Of a stretch of DNA of 64,000 nt, positions 1 to 10,225 are shown one piece after another. Position numbers and translations under genes: made by a program. Under the pieces are notes generated by a model. That model was not told where the DNA came from, made no database searches, and worked only from the letters and a program-made list of their open reading frames with translations. Position 1 is the stretch's first letter, and the number at the start of each line of letters is the position of its first letter. The DNA comes from Actinokineospora enzanensis DSM 44649. GTDB lineage: Bacteria; Actinomycetota; Actinomycetes; Mycobacteriales; Pseudonocardiaceae. Location of the stretch: positions 1-64,000 of the forward strand of contig NZ_KB894414.1 of the NCBI RefSeq assembly GCF_000374445.1, written 5' to 3'.

Positions 1-2
1 AT

Positions 3-290
3 CAGGGCAGCGAGATGGCCGATCACGCGTACTTCACCATGGCCACCGGAATGCCGGTCTATTTCTGTGACCCGCACAGCCCATGGCAGCGGGGCACGAA
101 CGAGAACACGAATCGACTGCTGCGCCAGTATTTTCCGAAGGGGACCGACCTGTCGGTCCATTCCCAGGCTCACCTCGACGCGGTCGCCCGGGAACTCAAC
201 GGCCGTCCCCGTGAGACCCTCGGCGGCTACAAACCCGTCGAGAAGATGAACGAACTCCTGCTCAGACACGGTGGCGCAATGACCACATGA
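3..290 (+). pseudogene. IS30-family transposase, C-terminal fragment (cut by window edge)
   Basis: This reads in frame from the first bases of the window to a TGA, giving about 95 residues that match the C-terminal part of the IS30-type DDE integrase core. Visible landmarks are QGSEMADH near the start, then [15 protein letters not shown], which holds the last catalytic Glu, then [13 protein letters not shown]. The N-terminal HTH and the first catalytic Asp lie outside the window, so it cannot be said whether the element is intact. No IS30-type terminal inverted repeat is obvious in the next 400 bp. The following DNA is a tandem repeat, so the insertion may have landed beside it. Family assignment is confident; activity is unknown. 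Confidence 0.85.
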
Positions 291-296
291 GGTCAA

Positions 297-625
297 GGAT
301 CCCCGGTTTCCACGCTACTGGGCCTGGCGACGTGTGCATAGCCGTGGGCTGGGGGCTGTGGGTGAATCCTGGGGGCTGTGGACAACTTCCCAGGGTACCC
401 CTGAAATTCCATGCTACCGCGCGCTGACGTGCGTGGTCGAGCCCTCTCGGGCTGGCTGTGGATGATTTCGACGCTTGTGGATAGCCGCCCGGGGATCCCC
501 GAGATTCCACGCTATCGGCGCACGGATGATCAACCTAGAACCGAGCCTCCGGCTGTGGATGATTTGAGCCATTGTGGATAACTCGCCGGGAACCCCCGAA
601 ATCAATTCTATCGGGGTGGGCGGGT
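297..625. repeat. Degenerate ~97-bp tandem repeat with DnaA-box-like sequences
   Basis: Four unit starts (GGATCCCC or variants) lie at 297, 394, 493 and 589, giving periods of 97, 99 and 96 bp. Each is followed by a copy of a motif like GAGATTCCACGCTATCGG. Units 2 and 3 also carry GGCTGTGGATGATTT and, about 20 bp later, TTGTGGATA. The copy at 573-581 (TGTGGATAA) is the exact reverse complement of the DnaA box TTATCCACA. Unit 4 runs into the DUF4245 stop codon. No protein-coding signal is seen between 291 and 654. Related single copies occur near 17.0 kb and 22.4 kb. Function is unknown. Confidence 0.75.
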
Positions 626-654
626 TTGTGGGGTGGGGTGATCTTGGCTGTGGA

Positions 655-1200
655 CTAGTGGGTGGCGGCGCTTGCCAGGGTGCGAAAGTCGGGGTCGGGG
701 GCGTCGCCGGTGATGAGGAGGCGGGAGGGGCCCAGGTCGGTTACCCAGGCCTGTTCGGAGCGGCGGGCGGGGAAGATCGTCCATTGGACGCCTGCGATGT
801 CGACGGTGCCGGTGGCGCCGGAAGAGGAGCCGGTTTCGGCGGCTACCAGGTCCATGATGCTCCCGTTGGACTGGCTCAGCTGGATGTAGTTGGTGGGGGT
901 CAGCCAGCCAGAACGGATGACGCGGGCGGTGTCGATGGGGGCGCTGCTGAGCGAGTTGCCCTGCCAGGTGATCGGGACCGAGGGGTTACGAACCGTGAAC
1001 GGGGCGTCGGCTCGGCGCAGGCCTGCGGCGACGTCGACCTTGGGGGCGGTGGCCGGGTCGGATTGGGGGGCGCCGGGGCTGAACGAGCAGGCGCGGTTGG
1101 CCACCAGGATGGCGCCGATGATCAACAGGAGGGCCAGCAGCGACAGGAGCATGTCGCGTGGTCCATGGGTCAGGCGGTTCGCGGCGGCCACGCGCACCAT
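655..1200 (-). CDS. DUF4245 membrane-anchored protein
   Basis: This 181-residue protein has a short basic N-terminus, one membrane helix at about residues 17-34, and an extracytoplasmic domain typical of DUF4245. It is the counterpart of M. tuberculosis Rv1100, which also lies next to glpX. The ATG at 1200 was chosen because it places the helix at the N-terminus; longer in-frame extensions are Arg/Pro-rich and run under the divergent glpX gene. Function in the family is unknown. One helix plus an exported soluble domain suggests a cell-envelope role. The stop codon abuts the tandem repeat region. Confidence 0.8.
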   Translation of the reverse strand: MVRVAAANRLTHGPRDMLLSLLALLLIIGAILVANRACSFSPGAPQSDPATAPKVDVAAGLRRADAPFTVRNPSVPITWQGNSLSSAPIDTARVIRSGWLTPTNYIQLSQSNGSIMDLVAAETGSSSGATGTVDIAGVQWTIFPARRSEQAWVTDLGPSRLLITGDAPDPDFRTLASAATH

Positions 1201-1327
1201 CGTCGCAAATGGCGGCGAGTGACGAGCGGCACGGCGGCGCTCGTGCCCAGGTACACACCCTGATCTGGGAGGATGCGAATTGGTCTGCGCACCGCGCAGC
1301 CGGTCCCCAGCCGATCCGGGAGGCAGC

Positions 1328-2398
1328 ATGACCACGCCGATCACGCCCACCAGCGGCAACGCCGGGCGTCGCCGGGAAGCACCCGACCGTAACCTCGCGC
1401 TGGAGCTGGTGCGGGTGACCGAGGCGGCGGCGATGGCCGCCGGGCGGTGGGTCGGGCGCGGTGACAAGAACGGCGGCGACCAGGCGGCGGTGGACGCGAT
1501 GCGCAAGCTCGTCGGCACCGTGTCGATGCGCGGAGTAGTCGTCATCGGCGAGGGCGAGAAGGACGAGGCGCCGATGCTCTACAACGGCGAGGAGGTCGGC
1601 AACGGGGATGGGCCGGACTGCGATGTCGCGGTCGACCCGATCGACGGCACCACGCTGATGTCCAAGGGCATGCCGAACGCCATCGCGGTGCTCGCGGTGG
1701 CCGAGCGGGGTGCCATGTTCGACCCGTCCGCCGTGTTCTACATGGAGAAGCTCGCCGTCGGGCCGGAGGCAGCCGACGTCGTCGACATCACCGCGCCGGT
1801 GGCGGAGAACATCCGCCGGGTGGCGCGGGCCAAGAGCACCGACGTCTCCGACGTGACCGTGTGCATCCTGGACCGGCCCCGGCACGACAGCCTGGTCAAG
1901 GAGGTCCGCGAGGCGGGCGCGCGGATCCACTTCATCTCCGACGGCGACGTCGCGGGCGCCATCTCGGCCGCCCGCCCGAACACCGGCGTCGACCTGCTGC
2001 TGGGCATCGGCGGCACGCCGGAGGGGATCATCGCCGCGTGCGCGCTCAAGTGCATGGGCGGCGCGATCCAGGGCAGGCTGTGGCCCAAGGACGACGCCGA
2101 GCGCGCCAAGGCGATCGACGCCGGGCACGACCTGGACCGGGTGCTGCTGACCGACGACCTGGTGCGCGGGGACAACGTGTTCTTCTGCGCCACCGGCGTC
2201 ACCGACGGCGACCTGCTGCGCGGCGTGCACTACCGCTCCGGCGGCTGCACCACGCAGTCGATCGTGATGCGCTCCAAGTCGGGCACCGTGCGCATGATCG
2301 ACGGCTTCCACCGGCTGAACAAGCTGCGCGCGTACTCGTCGGTCGACTTCGACCGGCACGGCGCCGAGGACGTCGACGCCATCCCCCCGCTCCCGTAG
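1328..2398 (+). CDS. glpX: Class II fructose-1,6-bisphosphatase
   Basis: The 356-residue product hydrolyses fructose 1,6-bisphosphate to fructose 6-phosphate in gluconeogenesis. Class II (GlpX) signatures are present: GEGEKDEAP and [11 protein letters not shown] for metal and phosphate binding, then [12 protein letters not shown]. Actinobacteria generally rely on this class as their main FBPase. The ATG at 1328 is preceded by GGGAGGC and by a spacing that fits; an upstream GTG would add 16 unconserved residues. It is divergent from DUF4245, as in M. tuberculosis (Rv1099c/Rv1100), with fumarase nearby. A perfect hairpin follows at 2405-2437. Confidence 0.97.
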   Translation: MTTPITPTSGNAGRRREAPDRNLALELVRVTEAAAMAAGRWVGRGDKNGGDQAAVDAMRKLVGTVSMRGVVVIGEGEKDEAPMLYNGEEVGNGDGPDCDVAVDPIDGTTLMSKGMPNAIAVLAVAERGAMFDPSAVFYMEKLAVGPEAADVVDITAPVAENIRRVARAKSTDVSDVTVCILDRPRHDSLVKEVREAGARIHFISDGDVAGAISAARPNTGVDLLLGIGGTPEGIIAACALKCMGGAIQGRLWPKDDAERAKAIDAGHDLDRVLLTDDLVRGDNVFFCATGVTDGDLLRGVHYRSGGCTTQSIVMRSKSGTVRMIDGFHRLNKLRAYSSVDFDRHGAEDVDAIPPLP

Positions 2399-2404
2399 TC
2401 GGGG

Positions 2405-2437
2405 GTTACCGGTGCGGGCCTGCCCCGCACCGGTAAC
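2405..2437 (+). terminator. Hairpin terminator after glpX
   Basis: A perfect 14-bp inverted repeat, GTTACCGGTGCGGG and its complement, is separated by 5 nt. No T-tract follows, which is common for actinobacterial terminators. It starts 7 bp after the glpX stop. Confidence 0.75.
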
Positions 2438-2535
2438 GGATTGGTAGCGACGGGCAACCCCGAGGTGGGGTCCGGCGTCGAGCAGGGTGAGGGGTTCCGC
2501 CTGGAACCCCCTTGGCTCAAGGCGGGAGCCGGTTA

Positions 2536-3201
2536 ATGCAGGTCAACAGGCTGGTCCTGGGCGTGGCGGTGGCGGCTTCCGCGCTCCTGGTTGGGGCGTG
2601 CGGGACGAGCGAGGGGGCGCCCGCGAAGCAGCAGGCCGCCGTGCCGACCTTCCCGAGCAGCGCGTCGAGCGCGGCCCCGACCACGGCGGCCACCACGACC
2701 ACGGTCGAGACGACCACGACCGCGCCGACCACCACGACGACCACCGCGGCACCGACCACGACCACCACCAAGAAGACGACCACCACGACGACGACCAAGA
2801 AGCCGACGCCGACCACGACCAAGCCGCCCGCGCCAGCGGGCCCCGCCGAGGGCACCCCGTGCGCGGCGACGGTCGACGCGTGCATCGACCTGTCGGCGAA
2901 CAAGTCGTGGCTGCTCAAGGACGGAAAGGTCGTCTACGGCCCGGTGCCGATCACGCACGGCCGCCCCGGTCACGTCACCCCGCCCGGCACCTTCCACGTG
3001 CAGTGGAAGGACATCGACCACAAGAGCCACGAGTTCAACGACGCGCCGATGCCGTACTCGGTGTTCTTTAACGGTGGCATCGCCTTCCACCAGGGCAGCC
3101 TGTCGGTGCAGTCGCACGGGTGCATCCACCTGTCGGCGGCCGCGGCGAAGGCGTACTACAACTCGCTGTCGGTGGGCGCCACCGTGCAGGTCGTGCCCTG
3201 A
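2536..3201 (+). CDS. Lipoprotein with C-terminal L,D-transpeptidase (YkuD) domain
   Basis: The 221-residue precursor has a lipoprotein signal peptide with lipobox VGAC (Cys22), then a Thr/Lys/Pro-rich low-complexity linker at about residues 44-100 that probably spans the cell wall, then a YkuD-type domain. The catalytic motif is visible as FHQG (His185) and SHGC (Ser193 to Cys196). Such enzymes make 3-3 peptidoglycan cross-links or attach proteins to peptidoglycan at the outer face of the membrane. The residue after SHGCI is His where Arg is usual (SHGCVRL), so activity or specificity may differ. The start at 2536 follows AAGGCGGGAG. The Thr linker is built from ACC/ACG repeats. Confidence 0.85.
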   Translation: MQVNRLVLGVAVAASALLVGACGTSEGAPAKQQAAVPTFPSSASSAAPTTAATTTTVETTTTAPTTTTTTAAPTTTTTKKTTTTTTTKKPTPTTTKPPAPAGPAEGTPCAATVDACIDLSANKSWLLKDGKVVYGPVPITHGRPGHVTPPGTFHVQWKDIDHKSHEFNDAPMPYSVFFNGGIAFHQGSLSVQSHGCIHLSAAAAKAYYNSLSVGATVQVVP

Positions 3202-3800
3202 TCACACCCTGCGGGTGATGACCGTGGGGCCACCAGACGCCCCTGGTGAGCCATACCCGGCCGACGTCTCCCACGACGATGTGCGCGCGCATTCATGCCG
3301 AACCAGGTCTTCGGCCTGGTCGGCCGGGAGTCGGACGATGCCGTTGGGAAGCACGACGCGGTACCGGCCGTGGATCCGAACGGTGAATGCCTCCCTGGTA
3401 CGCGAGGCGAACACGACGCCCCACGGGATCGCCTTGCCGCCCATCTCCGAACCGCCGCCATGGCCAGGGTCTGCCATCGCTCGCCCGCGGTCCGCGATCG
3501 GCCTGCCCGTCGATACATGCGGTAGGGGAGCCAGCGCAGCAGCGCGAGACCGCACGACATGCGATGACGCCGAACGCGATCGCCAGGAAGAACTGCGGTC
3601 GCGAGGCAACGGCAGGGCAGTCGTTGACGACCTCCCAGTGGGCCGTCGGGTCCCCCGGCAACGGATCGGTCTGTGGTGTGAGGCAAGCCCTCCGTTCATC
3701 GGCGTAGGTGCGGGTGAACGCCTGTTGATAGATGCAGGAGCCGACAAGCAGGCGGCGAGGATCGGGAGTGCGAGCTGCAGGGCGTGCGGGCCTGGGCTTC
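3202..3800 (-). pseudogene. Frameshifted zinc metallopeptidase-like gene (broken HExxH)
   Basis: No single frame is intact, but successive pieces join into one plausible membrane protein: a hydrophobic segment near 3790-3740, IYQQAFTRTYADERR (about 3735-3690), HWEVVNDCP and FFLAIAFGVIAC (3640-3560), GLALLRWLPYRMYRR (about 3550-3510), then IPWGVVFASRTREAFTVRIHGRY and LPADQAEDLVRHECA (3440-3285). One frame reads HECART; removing one GC dinucleotide from GCGCGCGC near 3283-3290 gives HECAHIVVGD, an HExxH zinc motif as in M48/M56-type peptidases. At least four indels are needed. Neighbouring genes are intact, so decay is more likely than poor sequence. Exact peptidase family is uncertain. Confidence 0.55.
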
Positions 3801-3817
3801 GCGAACCCCCGCCGGGG

Positions 3818-4271
3818 TCACTCGTCCGGACCCAGCAACTGGTCACGACCCGACCGGTGAGCTTGACAGTGATGGTCAGGACGACCTGTTCGGTCTCGGC
3901 CCCGGTCACGTCCGGCTCGGTATCCGCATCGGGTTTCCTGCCCGACCGGTGGTGAATCCATGCCTTGCGCAGCCGTTCGCGTGCCGCGTCGTAGACACCG
4001 CTCGCGGTCTTCTCCAGCACGATCCCACCGACCGCCCCGACCGGCGACAGCACGTACGGGGTCATCGCGGCGAGGTCGACGCCGATGCCGACAGGTGCCT
4101 CCAGCCGCACCCCCCACCCCGCACCCCGCGCACGGTGCCTACGGGGTCGTCGGCGTAGTCGGCGACGATGTCGTCGAAGATCTCCAGCTCGTCCGGGTAG
4201 TACCGGGCTACCACGTCCCTGGCGAACGCCACCGGCTCCGAGCCCAGGCCCATGACCTCGACCACTGACAA
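3818..4271 (-). pseudogene. Frameshifted hypothetical gene upstream of the peptidase remnant
   Basis: A TTG start at 4271 follows GGAGGTGG and encodes VVEVMGLGSEPVAFARDVV and then YYPDELEIFDDIVADYADDP. The coding signal then jumps frame near 4110-4135, within a run of CACCCCC/CCGC, into GVDLAAMTPYVLSPVGAVGG, LEKTASGVYDAARERLRKAW and a final beta-like stretch VVLTITVKLTGRVV. Joined, this would be a protein of about 140-150 residues. I do not recognise the family. It is in the same orientation as the metallopeptidase remnant and ends where that begins, so the two probably formed an operon that is now broken. Confidence 0.5.
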
Positions 4272-4370
4272 ACCACCTCCGGTACACCGAAGATCACTGT
4301 CAGCGAGTACACCGCTCTGATTCCCGTTTTGTTAAGTCGACACCTCGATATCTTCGTTGCCTGCAACCGG

Positions 4371-5762
<1,392 letters not shown>

Positions 5763-5858
5763 GCCGCCAGTGTCGTCCGGTTCCGGGGTCTGGGCATGGT
5801 CAGCTTCCCCACAATAGGGTGGAGTCGGACGCCCACCACGCGGAGAGCAGGTGCAGCC

Positions 5859-6842
5859 GTGACCGCTCCGACCGAAGTCGATCTCCTCATCATCGGCGCG
5901 GGCCCGACCGGCCTGTTCGCCGCCTATTACGCCGGGTTCCGGGAGCTGTCCACCGCCGTGGTGGACTCGCTGCCCGAGCCGGGCGGTCAGATCACCGCCA
6001 TGTACCCGGAGAAGATGATCTACGACGTGGCCGGCTTCCCCGCCGTCCGCGGCCGGGACCTGGTGACCGCCCTGGTCGAGCAGGCCGACCAGTGGAAACC
6101 CACCTACCTGCTGGGCCGCCGGGCGCTCACCCTGTCCGAAGTGGACGGTTTGTTCACGGTGGAGCTGGACGGCGGCGCGGTCGTGCGCGCGGGCGCGGTC
6201 CTGATCACCGCCGGGATCGGCGAGTTCACCCCGCGCCCGTTGCCCGCGGGCCAGGACTGGCTCGGCCGCGGCATGGTGCACTTCGTGCCGTCCCTGGAGG
6301 TGCACCGCGACCAGCACGTGGTGATCGTCGGCGGCGGTGACTCGGCCTTCGACTGGGCGCTGGCCCTGCACCCGATCGCCACCGGCGTGACGCTGGTGCA
6401 CCGGCGGGCGAGGTTCCGCGCCATGCCCGCGACCGTGCGCCAGGTCGAGGCCCTGGGCATCCGGATCATCACCGACGCGGAGGTCACCGCCCTGCGCGGG
6501 GACGCGGACGGGTTGCGCGAGGTCGAGGTCGCGGTTAAGGGTGCGGCCGAGCCCGTCGTGCTGCCCGCGCACGCGGTGGTGGCCGCGCTCGGGTTCACCG
6601 CCGATCTCGGTCCGATCGACTCGTGGGGGCTGGAGATCGACCACCGCTCGATCACGGTCGACTCGACCATGCGCACCGGCCGCGAGCGGGTCTACGCGGC
6701 CGGGGACGTGGCCGCCTACCTGGGCAAGGTGAAGCTGATCGCGACGGGCTTCGGCGAGGCCGCGACCGCGGTGAACAACATCGCGGTGGCCCTGAACCCG
6801 GAGGCCCACCTGTTCCCCGGCCACTCCAGCAACGCCGAATAG
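5859..6842 (+). CDS. Ferredoxin/flavodoxin-NADP+ reductase, thioredoxin-reductase-like (YumC type)
   Basis: This 327-residue flavoprotein moves electrons between NADPH and ferredoxin or flavodoxin. It has an N-terminal FAD-binding motif ([16 protein letters not shown]), [13 protein letters not shown], a second Rossmann motif for NADPH ([14 protein letters not shown]), and the C-terminal FAD motif VYAAGDVA. It lacks the CxxC redox pair of true thioredoxin reductases, which fits type 2 FNR. The GTG at 5859 lies 9 nt after GGAGAG; no conserved sequence lies upstream. Cytoplasmic. No ferredoxin gene is adjacent, so its partner is not shown here. Confidence 0.88.
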   Translation: MTAPTEVDLLIIGAGPTGLFAAYYAGFRELSTAVVDSLPEPGGQITAMYPEKMIYDVAGFPAVRGRDLVTALVEQADQWKPTYLLGRRALTLSEVDGLFTVELDGGAVVRAGAVLITAGIGEFTPRPLPAGQDWLGRGMVHFVPSLEVHRDQHVVIVGGGDSAFDWALALHPIATGVTLVHRRARFRAMPATVRQVEALGIRIITDAEVTALRGDADGLREVEVAVKGAAEPVVLPAHAVVAALGFTADLGPIDSWGLEIDHRSITVDSTMRTGRERVYAAGDVAAYLGKVKLIATGFGEAATAVNNIAVALNPEAHLFPGHSSNAE

Positions 6843-7189
6843 CCGGTCGACCACCGGCCATCGCACGCCGGAAGTCGAGGCGAGAGCAGGACGACGGGAA
6901 ACCACGGCCATCGCCGGTGTCGTGGCACGGCTGGACAACGCGGTCGGGATCGACAGTGACGGCAGGAAAGGACGCGCCAGGCAATGCTGTAGCGCCTGGC
7001 CGATGTGCTTCCGGCCGAGCACACCCGCGTGGTCAAGACGACCACCCCGGTGCGCCAGGACATCGGCACCGCGCCGATCACTCTTGCCCGGGACAAGCCG
7101 GTGACGGCCGTGTCCACGGTGGAGCTGGGACGGCGCGGGAGTGCGGGTCCGGCCGTCCGGCACCGCCACCCGACTTTCCCCATCATGTG

Positions 7190-7418
7190 ACATCGCGACC
7201 GGCCCGGCTCGCCTCGGCTGTCGGGCTCGATGCCTGGCCTTGTCGTCCCGGGCCTGGCCGCCACGGGAGTCATCGGCGGGCTTTGCTCGTTCCGCCTGCC
7301 CGTCCGGGCCCAGCACGCCCGGCGCGTCATTCGTCCGCTCGACAGCTCGGTGCCGGACGGCCTTCAGCACCGTCCCCGCCACACCGGCAGCCACAAGAAC
7401 CATTGCCACGTAACGCAT
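7190..7418 (-). other. Possible start of a small membrane protein; no clear end
   Basis: An ATG at 7418 is preceded at good spacing by GAAGGAG and opens with [20 protein letters not shown], a plausible membrane or signal segment, followed by charged low-complexity sequence. The frame has no stop until the fumC stop 3 kb away, so either the real gene is short and frameshifted or only the start is real. The rest of 6843-7494 (about 650 bp between the reductase and the EamA gene) shows no convincing gene. A plus-strand stretch at 6922-7190 gives a mildly protein-like reading ([20 protein letters not shown]) interrupted by a stop and a frame change. I do not recognise it. Confidence 0.3.
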
Positions 7419-7494
7419 CTCGACTCCTTCGCCGCTCGACTCGACACCGCCAAGCTACCGGTCGAAGCTGAGATTTCCTTGAGATAACAAGGTT

Positions 7495-8436
7495 TCACCC
7501 GTCAGTGTCAACTCGCAACACCCCGACATCGTTTTGCTTCGGCGCAACGGCAACGACTTCCGCGCGTCGCCGAGGAGCCAGGAGCCCGATGACACAACCG
7601 ACACCTACCATCACCACACCCGCGAGACCGGACCACCGGAACGACTGCGCGCCCACCACGACCGACACCGCGAACCCGGCCGCGGGCATCATCCCGATCA
7701 GCACACCCGCCCGGTCCGCCCCCAGCACTGCGACCGACTGGTACCACAGGACAAACGCCACCACGGTCAATACCGCGACCGTCAGAAGCGCGGCCGTCTC
7801 ACGCCCGGACGGCCCGCGCACCGGCTCGAACACCCCCGCGAGAACAGCTCCCCCGACAGCCGCGATCACATGGCACCACAACGCCACGGACAAGCCGCCG
7901 AGCCTGCCGACCACCCCGACCGCGAACAACGTGAAACCCGCTTCACTCAACATGGTCACGACAGCGAGAACCAAGCCAGGCCCGGTCCAACTGCCACCAC
8001 CGGACAGCACAACCACTCCCGAGACGACGACTCCGGCACCCAACAACGTCCGCACCGCAGGCCGTCGCCGCGTCAGCAACGGCGCGACTGTCGCCAACAC
8101 CAGCGGACTCCCGCCGAGCACTGCAGCGACCAGGCCCGGTTCCGCGAACCGCTGCGCACCGATCATCGCCGCGTTGAACCCGAGCATGCCCACGACGACC
8201 ACCGTGACGAGCGCCGGAACGTCCCTCAACTTCGGTAGCTTGATCCGCGCACGCCTGCCGTACGCCCACAGGGCGATGAGGACAGCGCCGATCGCGTATC
8301 GGACCGACTGCCCGGTGAACAACGGGAAGTCGACGAGCAGGCCGGAGATGGGGACCGATCCGCCGACCATGGCGGCGGCGAGCAGGCCGCCGGTAATGGC
8401 GAACCGGTGTTCGGAGAACGTCACGGGACCGAGCAT
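7495..8436 (-). CDS. EamA/DMT-superfamily transporter
   Basis: The 313-residue protein has about ten hydrophobic helices arranged as two EamA repeats, with the typical small loops and a charged C-terminus. Such drug/metabolite transporters export amino acids or other small metabolites. It is divergent from a MocR-type PLP-dependent regulator with 95 bp between starts, a standard arrangement in which the regulator senses a vitamer or amino acid and controls the exporter. Substrate cannot be told from sequence; an amino-acid or pyridoxine-related compound is a guess from the partner. Confidence 0.88.
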   Translation of the reverse strand: MLGPVTFSEHRFAITGGLLAAAMVGGSVPISGLLVDFPLFTGQSVRYAIGAVLIALWAYGRRARIKLPKLRDVPALVTVVVVGMLGFNAAMIGAQRFAEPGLVAAVLGGSPLVLATVAPLLTRRRPAVRTLLGAGVVVSGVVVLSGGGSWTGPGLVLAVVTMLSEAGFTLFAVGVVGRLGGLSVALWCHVIAAVGGAVLAGVFEPVRGPSGRETAALLTVAVLTVVAFVLWYQSVAVLGADRAGVLIGMMPAAGFAVSVVVGAQSFRWSGLAGVVMVGVGCVIGLLAPRRRAEVVAVAPKQNDVGVLRVDTDG

Positions 8437-8531
8437 GACCGCGAAGTGGCCTCACAAACAGCTCCACTTTGTCCTATCTAGACTGGTCCACTTTTCTGCG
8501 GACACCGCGCGCGGATCTGTAGGCTGACGCC
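8437..8531. promoter_or_regulatory. Divergent promoter region between EamA exporter and MocR regulator
   Basis: The 95-bp spacer is AT-richer than its surroundings and contains two direct copies of a TCCACTTT core (in CTCCACTTTGTCC and GGTCCACTTTTC) about 22 bp apart, flanking CTATCTAGA. MocR/GabR-type regulators bind paired direct repeats in such spacers. The pairing of repeats with this regulator is inference. Confidence 0.5.
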
Positions 8532-9920
8532 ATGTCCACCCTGCGTGAGCTGCTGATACCCGACCTGGCCGAGGCAGGCCACGGCAAACGCGGGCGCGCG
8601 CTGGAGGCGGCTGTGCGCGCCGCCATCCGGGACGGACGGCTGCCACACGGGACGCGCCTGCCGTCGACACGGGATCTCGCGGGGCAGCTCGGGCTGTCAC
8701 GCGGGACTGTCAGCGCCGCATACGCGCAACTCGTCGCCGAGGGATACCTGCGCGCGAAACATGGCTCAGGCACTACTGTCGCCGCGACACCGGCCGCCGC
8801 CACGGTAGCCGTGCCGGCTCCAGTCGAGAACAGACCGCGCTGGCGTTATGACCTGCGGCCAGGCGTCCCCGCGTTGAGTGCTTTCCCTCGCGCGGAATGG
8901 CACACGGCTACAAAAGCAGGAATGGCTGAACTGACAGATGACGACCTGGGTTATCCGGACCCGGCAGGTCTACCGGCACTGCGAACCGAACTGGCTGCCT
9001 ATCTCGGCCGGGTCCGAGCAGTCGAAGCCGCCGACGTGGTAATCACGCACGGTGTCGCCGAAAGCCAGTCGCTCATCGCACGCGTGCTCAAAGCGGACGG
9101 GCATCGCTCGATCGCCGTGGAGGACCCGACCCATCCCGGATCCGCGGAGGCATTGGCCGCGCACGGACTGAAACCGGTACCGGTTCCGGTGGACGAGCAC
9201 GGCATGCGAGTCGACTTGCTGCCGAACACCGGTTGTCGAGCGGTACTGGTGACATCGGCCCACCAGTTCCCACTCGGCGTGGTCCTCAGTCCACAGCGCA
9301 GGCGGGCGTTGGTGGCATGGGCACGCGAACGGGACGGATACGTCCTGGAAGACGACTACGACGCCGAACACCGCTACGACCGCCCCGCGGTGGGAACAAC
9401 GCAGGTTCTGGACCGGGACAGGGTCATCTACCTCGGCAGCGTGAGCAAGGTGCTGGCCCCCGCGATCCGGCTCGGCTGGATGGTCGTCCCCGCAACGCTG
9501 CGGGAACGGGTGGTCGACCACAAGCGATTGTCCGACCTGGGCTGTTCGCCTCTACCGCAAGCCGCGCTGGCCCACCTCCTGCGCTCAGGCGGCTACGACA
9601 GGCATCTCCGCCGCAGCAGGCAGCTCTACCGGCGTCGTAGAGACGCCCTGTTGGCGGCAGTGGCCAACGAACTGCCCGGCTGGAGACCACACGGCGTGGC
9701 AGCGGGGTTGCACCTGGTGTTGCGGCTACCCGAGGGCACCGACGACGGGGCGCTGCAGGACGAGTTGGCGCGACGGGGGATCAACGCTCCGGCGCTGTCC
9801 CGGTACGCGCTGTCGGCGAGTCCGTTCCCCGGGCTGGTCGTCGGCTACGCCGCGCTGTCGGTCGACCGGCTGCGCGCGGCCGTCGGCGAGATCGCCGCGG
9901 TCAGCGCGCCTGGACTCTGA
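8532..9920 (+). CDS. MocR/PdxR-family regulator (GntR wHTH fused to class I aminotransferase fold)
   Basis: The 462-residue protein has an N-terminal winged helix (about residues 15-85; [20 protein letters not shown] and [15 protein letters not shown]) and a C-terminal PLP-binding aminotransferase-like domain. [13 protein letters not shown] carries the conserved Asp/Tyr region, and the PLP lysine is in [16 protein letters not shown]. These proteins use bound PLP as a sensor for vitamin B6 or amino-acid metabolism. The divergent EamA exporter is the likely target. Start at 8532 gives full family length (450-490). A 20-bp tail overlaps the convergent small lipoprotein gene. Confidence 0.92.
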   Translation: MSTLRELLIPDLAEAGHGKRGRALEAAVRAAIRDGRLPHGTRLPSTRDLAGQLGLSRGTVSAAYAQLVAEGYLRAKHGSGTTVAATPAAATVAVPAPVENRPRWRYDLRPGVPALSAFPRAEWHTATKAGMAELTDDDLGYPDPAGLPALRTELAAYLGRVRAVEAADVVITHGVAESQSLIARVLKADGHRSIAVEDPTHPGSAEALAAHGLKPVPVPVDEHGMRVDLLPNTGCRAVLVTSAHQFPLGVVLSPQRRRALVAWARERDGYVLEDDYDAEHRYDRPAVGTTQVLDRDRVIYLGSVSKVLAPAIRLGWMVVPATLRERVVDHKRLSDLGCSPLPQAALAHLLRSGGYDRHLRRSRQLYRRRRDALLAAVANELPGWRPHGVAAGLHLVLRLPEGTDDGALQDELARRGINAPALSRYALSASPFPGLVVGYAALSVDRLRAAVGEIAAVSAPGL

Positions 9921-10092
9921 CTGTCCACACCGTACTTCTCGACGTCGGTACCGCCTCACTGGCGACCTGCACGGGCGGCGCGACCGGGATCGCGACGCGA
10001 ACCGGCCGGGGCTCGGCGGTGGGCGGGGTGCGGTCGGCACACCCGGCCGACGCCAGGATCGCCAGACCGACGACGGCGAGGACAACACGCAT
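9901..10092 (-). CDS. Small lipoprotein
   Basis: This 63-residue precursor has a basic start, a hydrophobic core and a lipobox (LASAGC, Cys18), leaving a mature peptide of only 46 residues rich in Pro and Val. A GGAG ribosome site lies just before the ATG. It ends within the 3' end of the MocR gene on the other strand. The family is not recognised; it is probably a lipid-anchored surface peptide. Support comes from the signal peptide and ribosome site only. Confidence 0.55.
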   Translation of the reverse strand: MRVVLAVVGLAILASAGCADRTPPTAEPRPVRVAIPVAPPVQVASEAVPTSRSTVWTVRVQAR

Positions 10093-10184
10093 CGAGGCGC
10101 TCCACTGGGTACGAGGGGCTCAGTGATCAGGACGGGTGGGCGTGCCGGAGGTTGCCCGCGTTGATCGAAATCCCCGGGAATGAT

Positions 10185-10202
10185 CGACAGTGCCGACTGT
10201 CG
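10185..10202. promoter_or_regulatory. Perfect inverted repeat upstream of ligB
   Basis: CGACAGT and ACTGTCG are separated by GCCG and lie 24 bp before the ligase start. This could be an operator or a small hairpin in the leader. No matching regulator is evident nearby. Confidence 0.4.
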
Positions 10203-10225
10203 GTGTCCCGGGGCACCATGGGGGC

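Noticed and set aside
297-625. Chromosome replication origin
   Set aside because: DnaA-box-like sites are few and degenerate, there is no dnaA/dnaN nearby and no AT-rich unwinding region.
986-2359. Long open frames antisense to glpX and similar Arg/Gly/Pro-rich frames opposite most genes
   Set aside because: Third-position GC bias keeps the opposite frames open; their translations are low complexity and the real genes on the other strand have clear family motifs.
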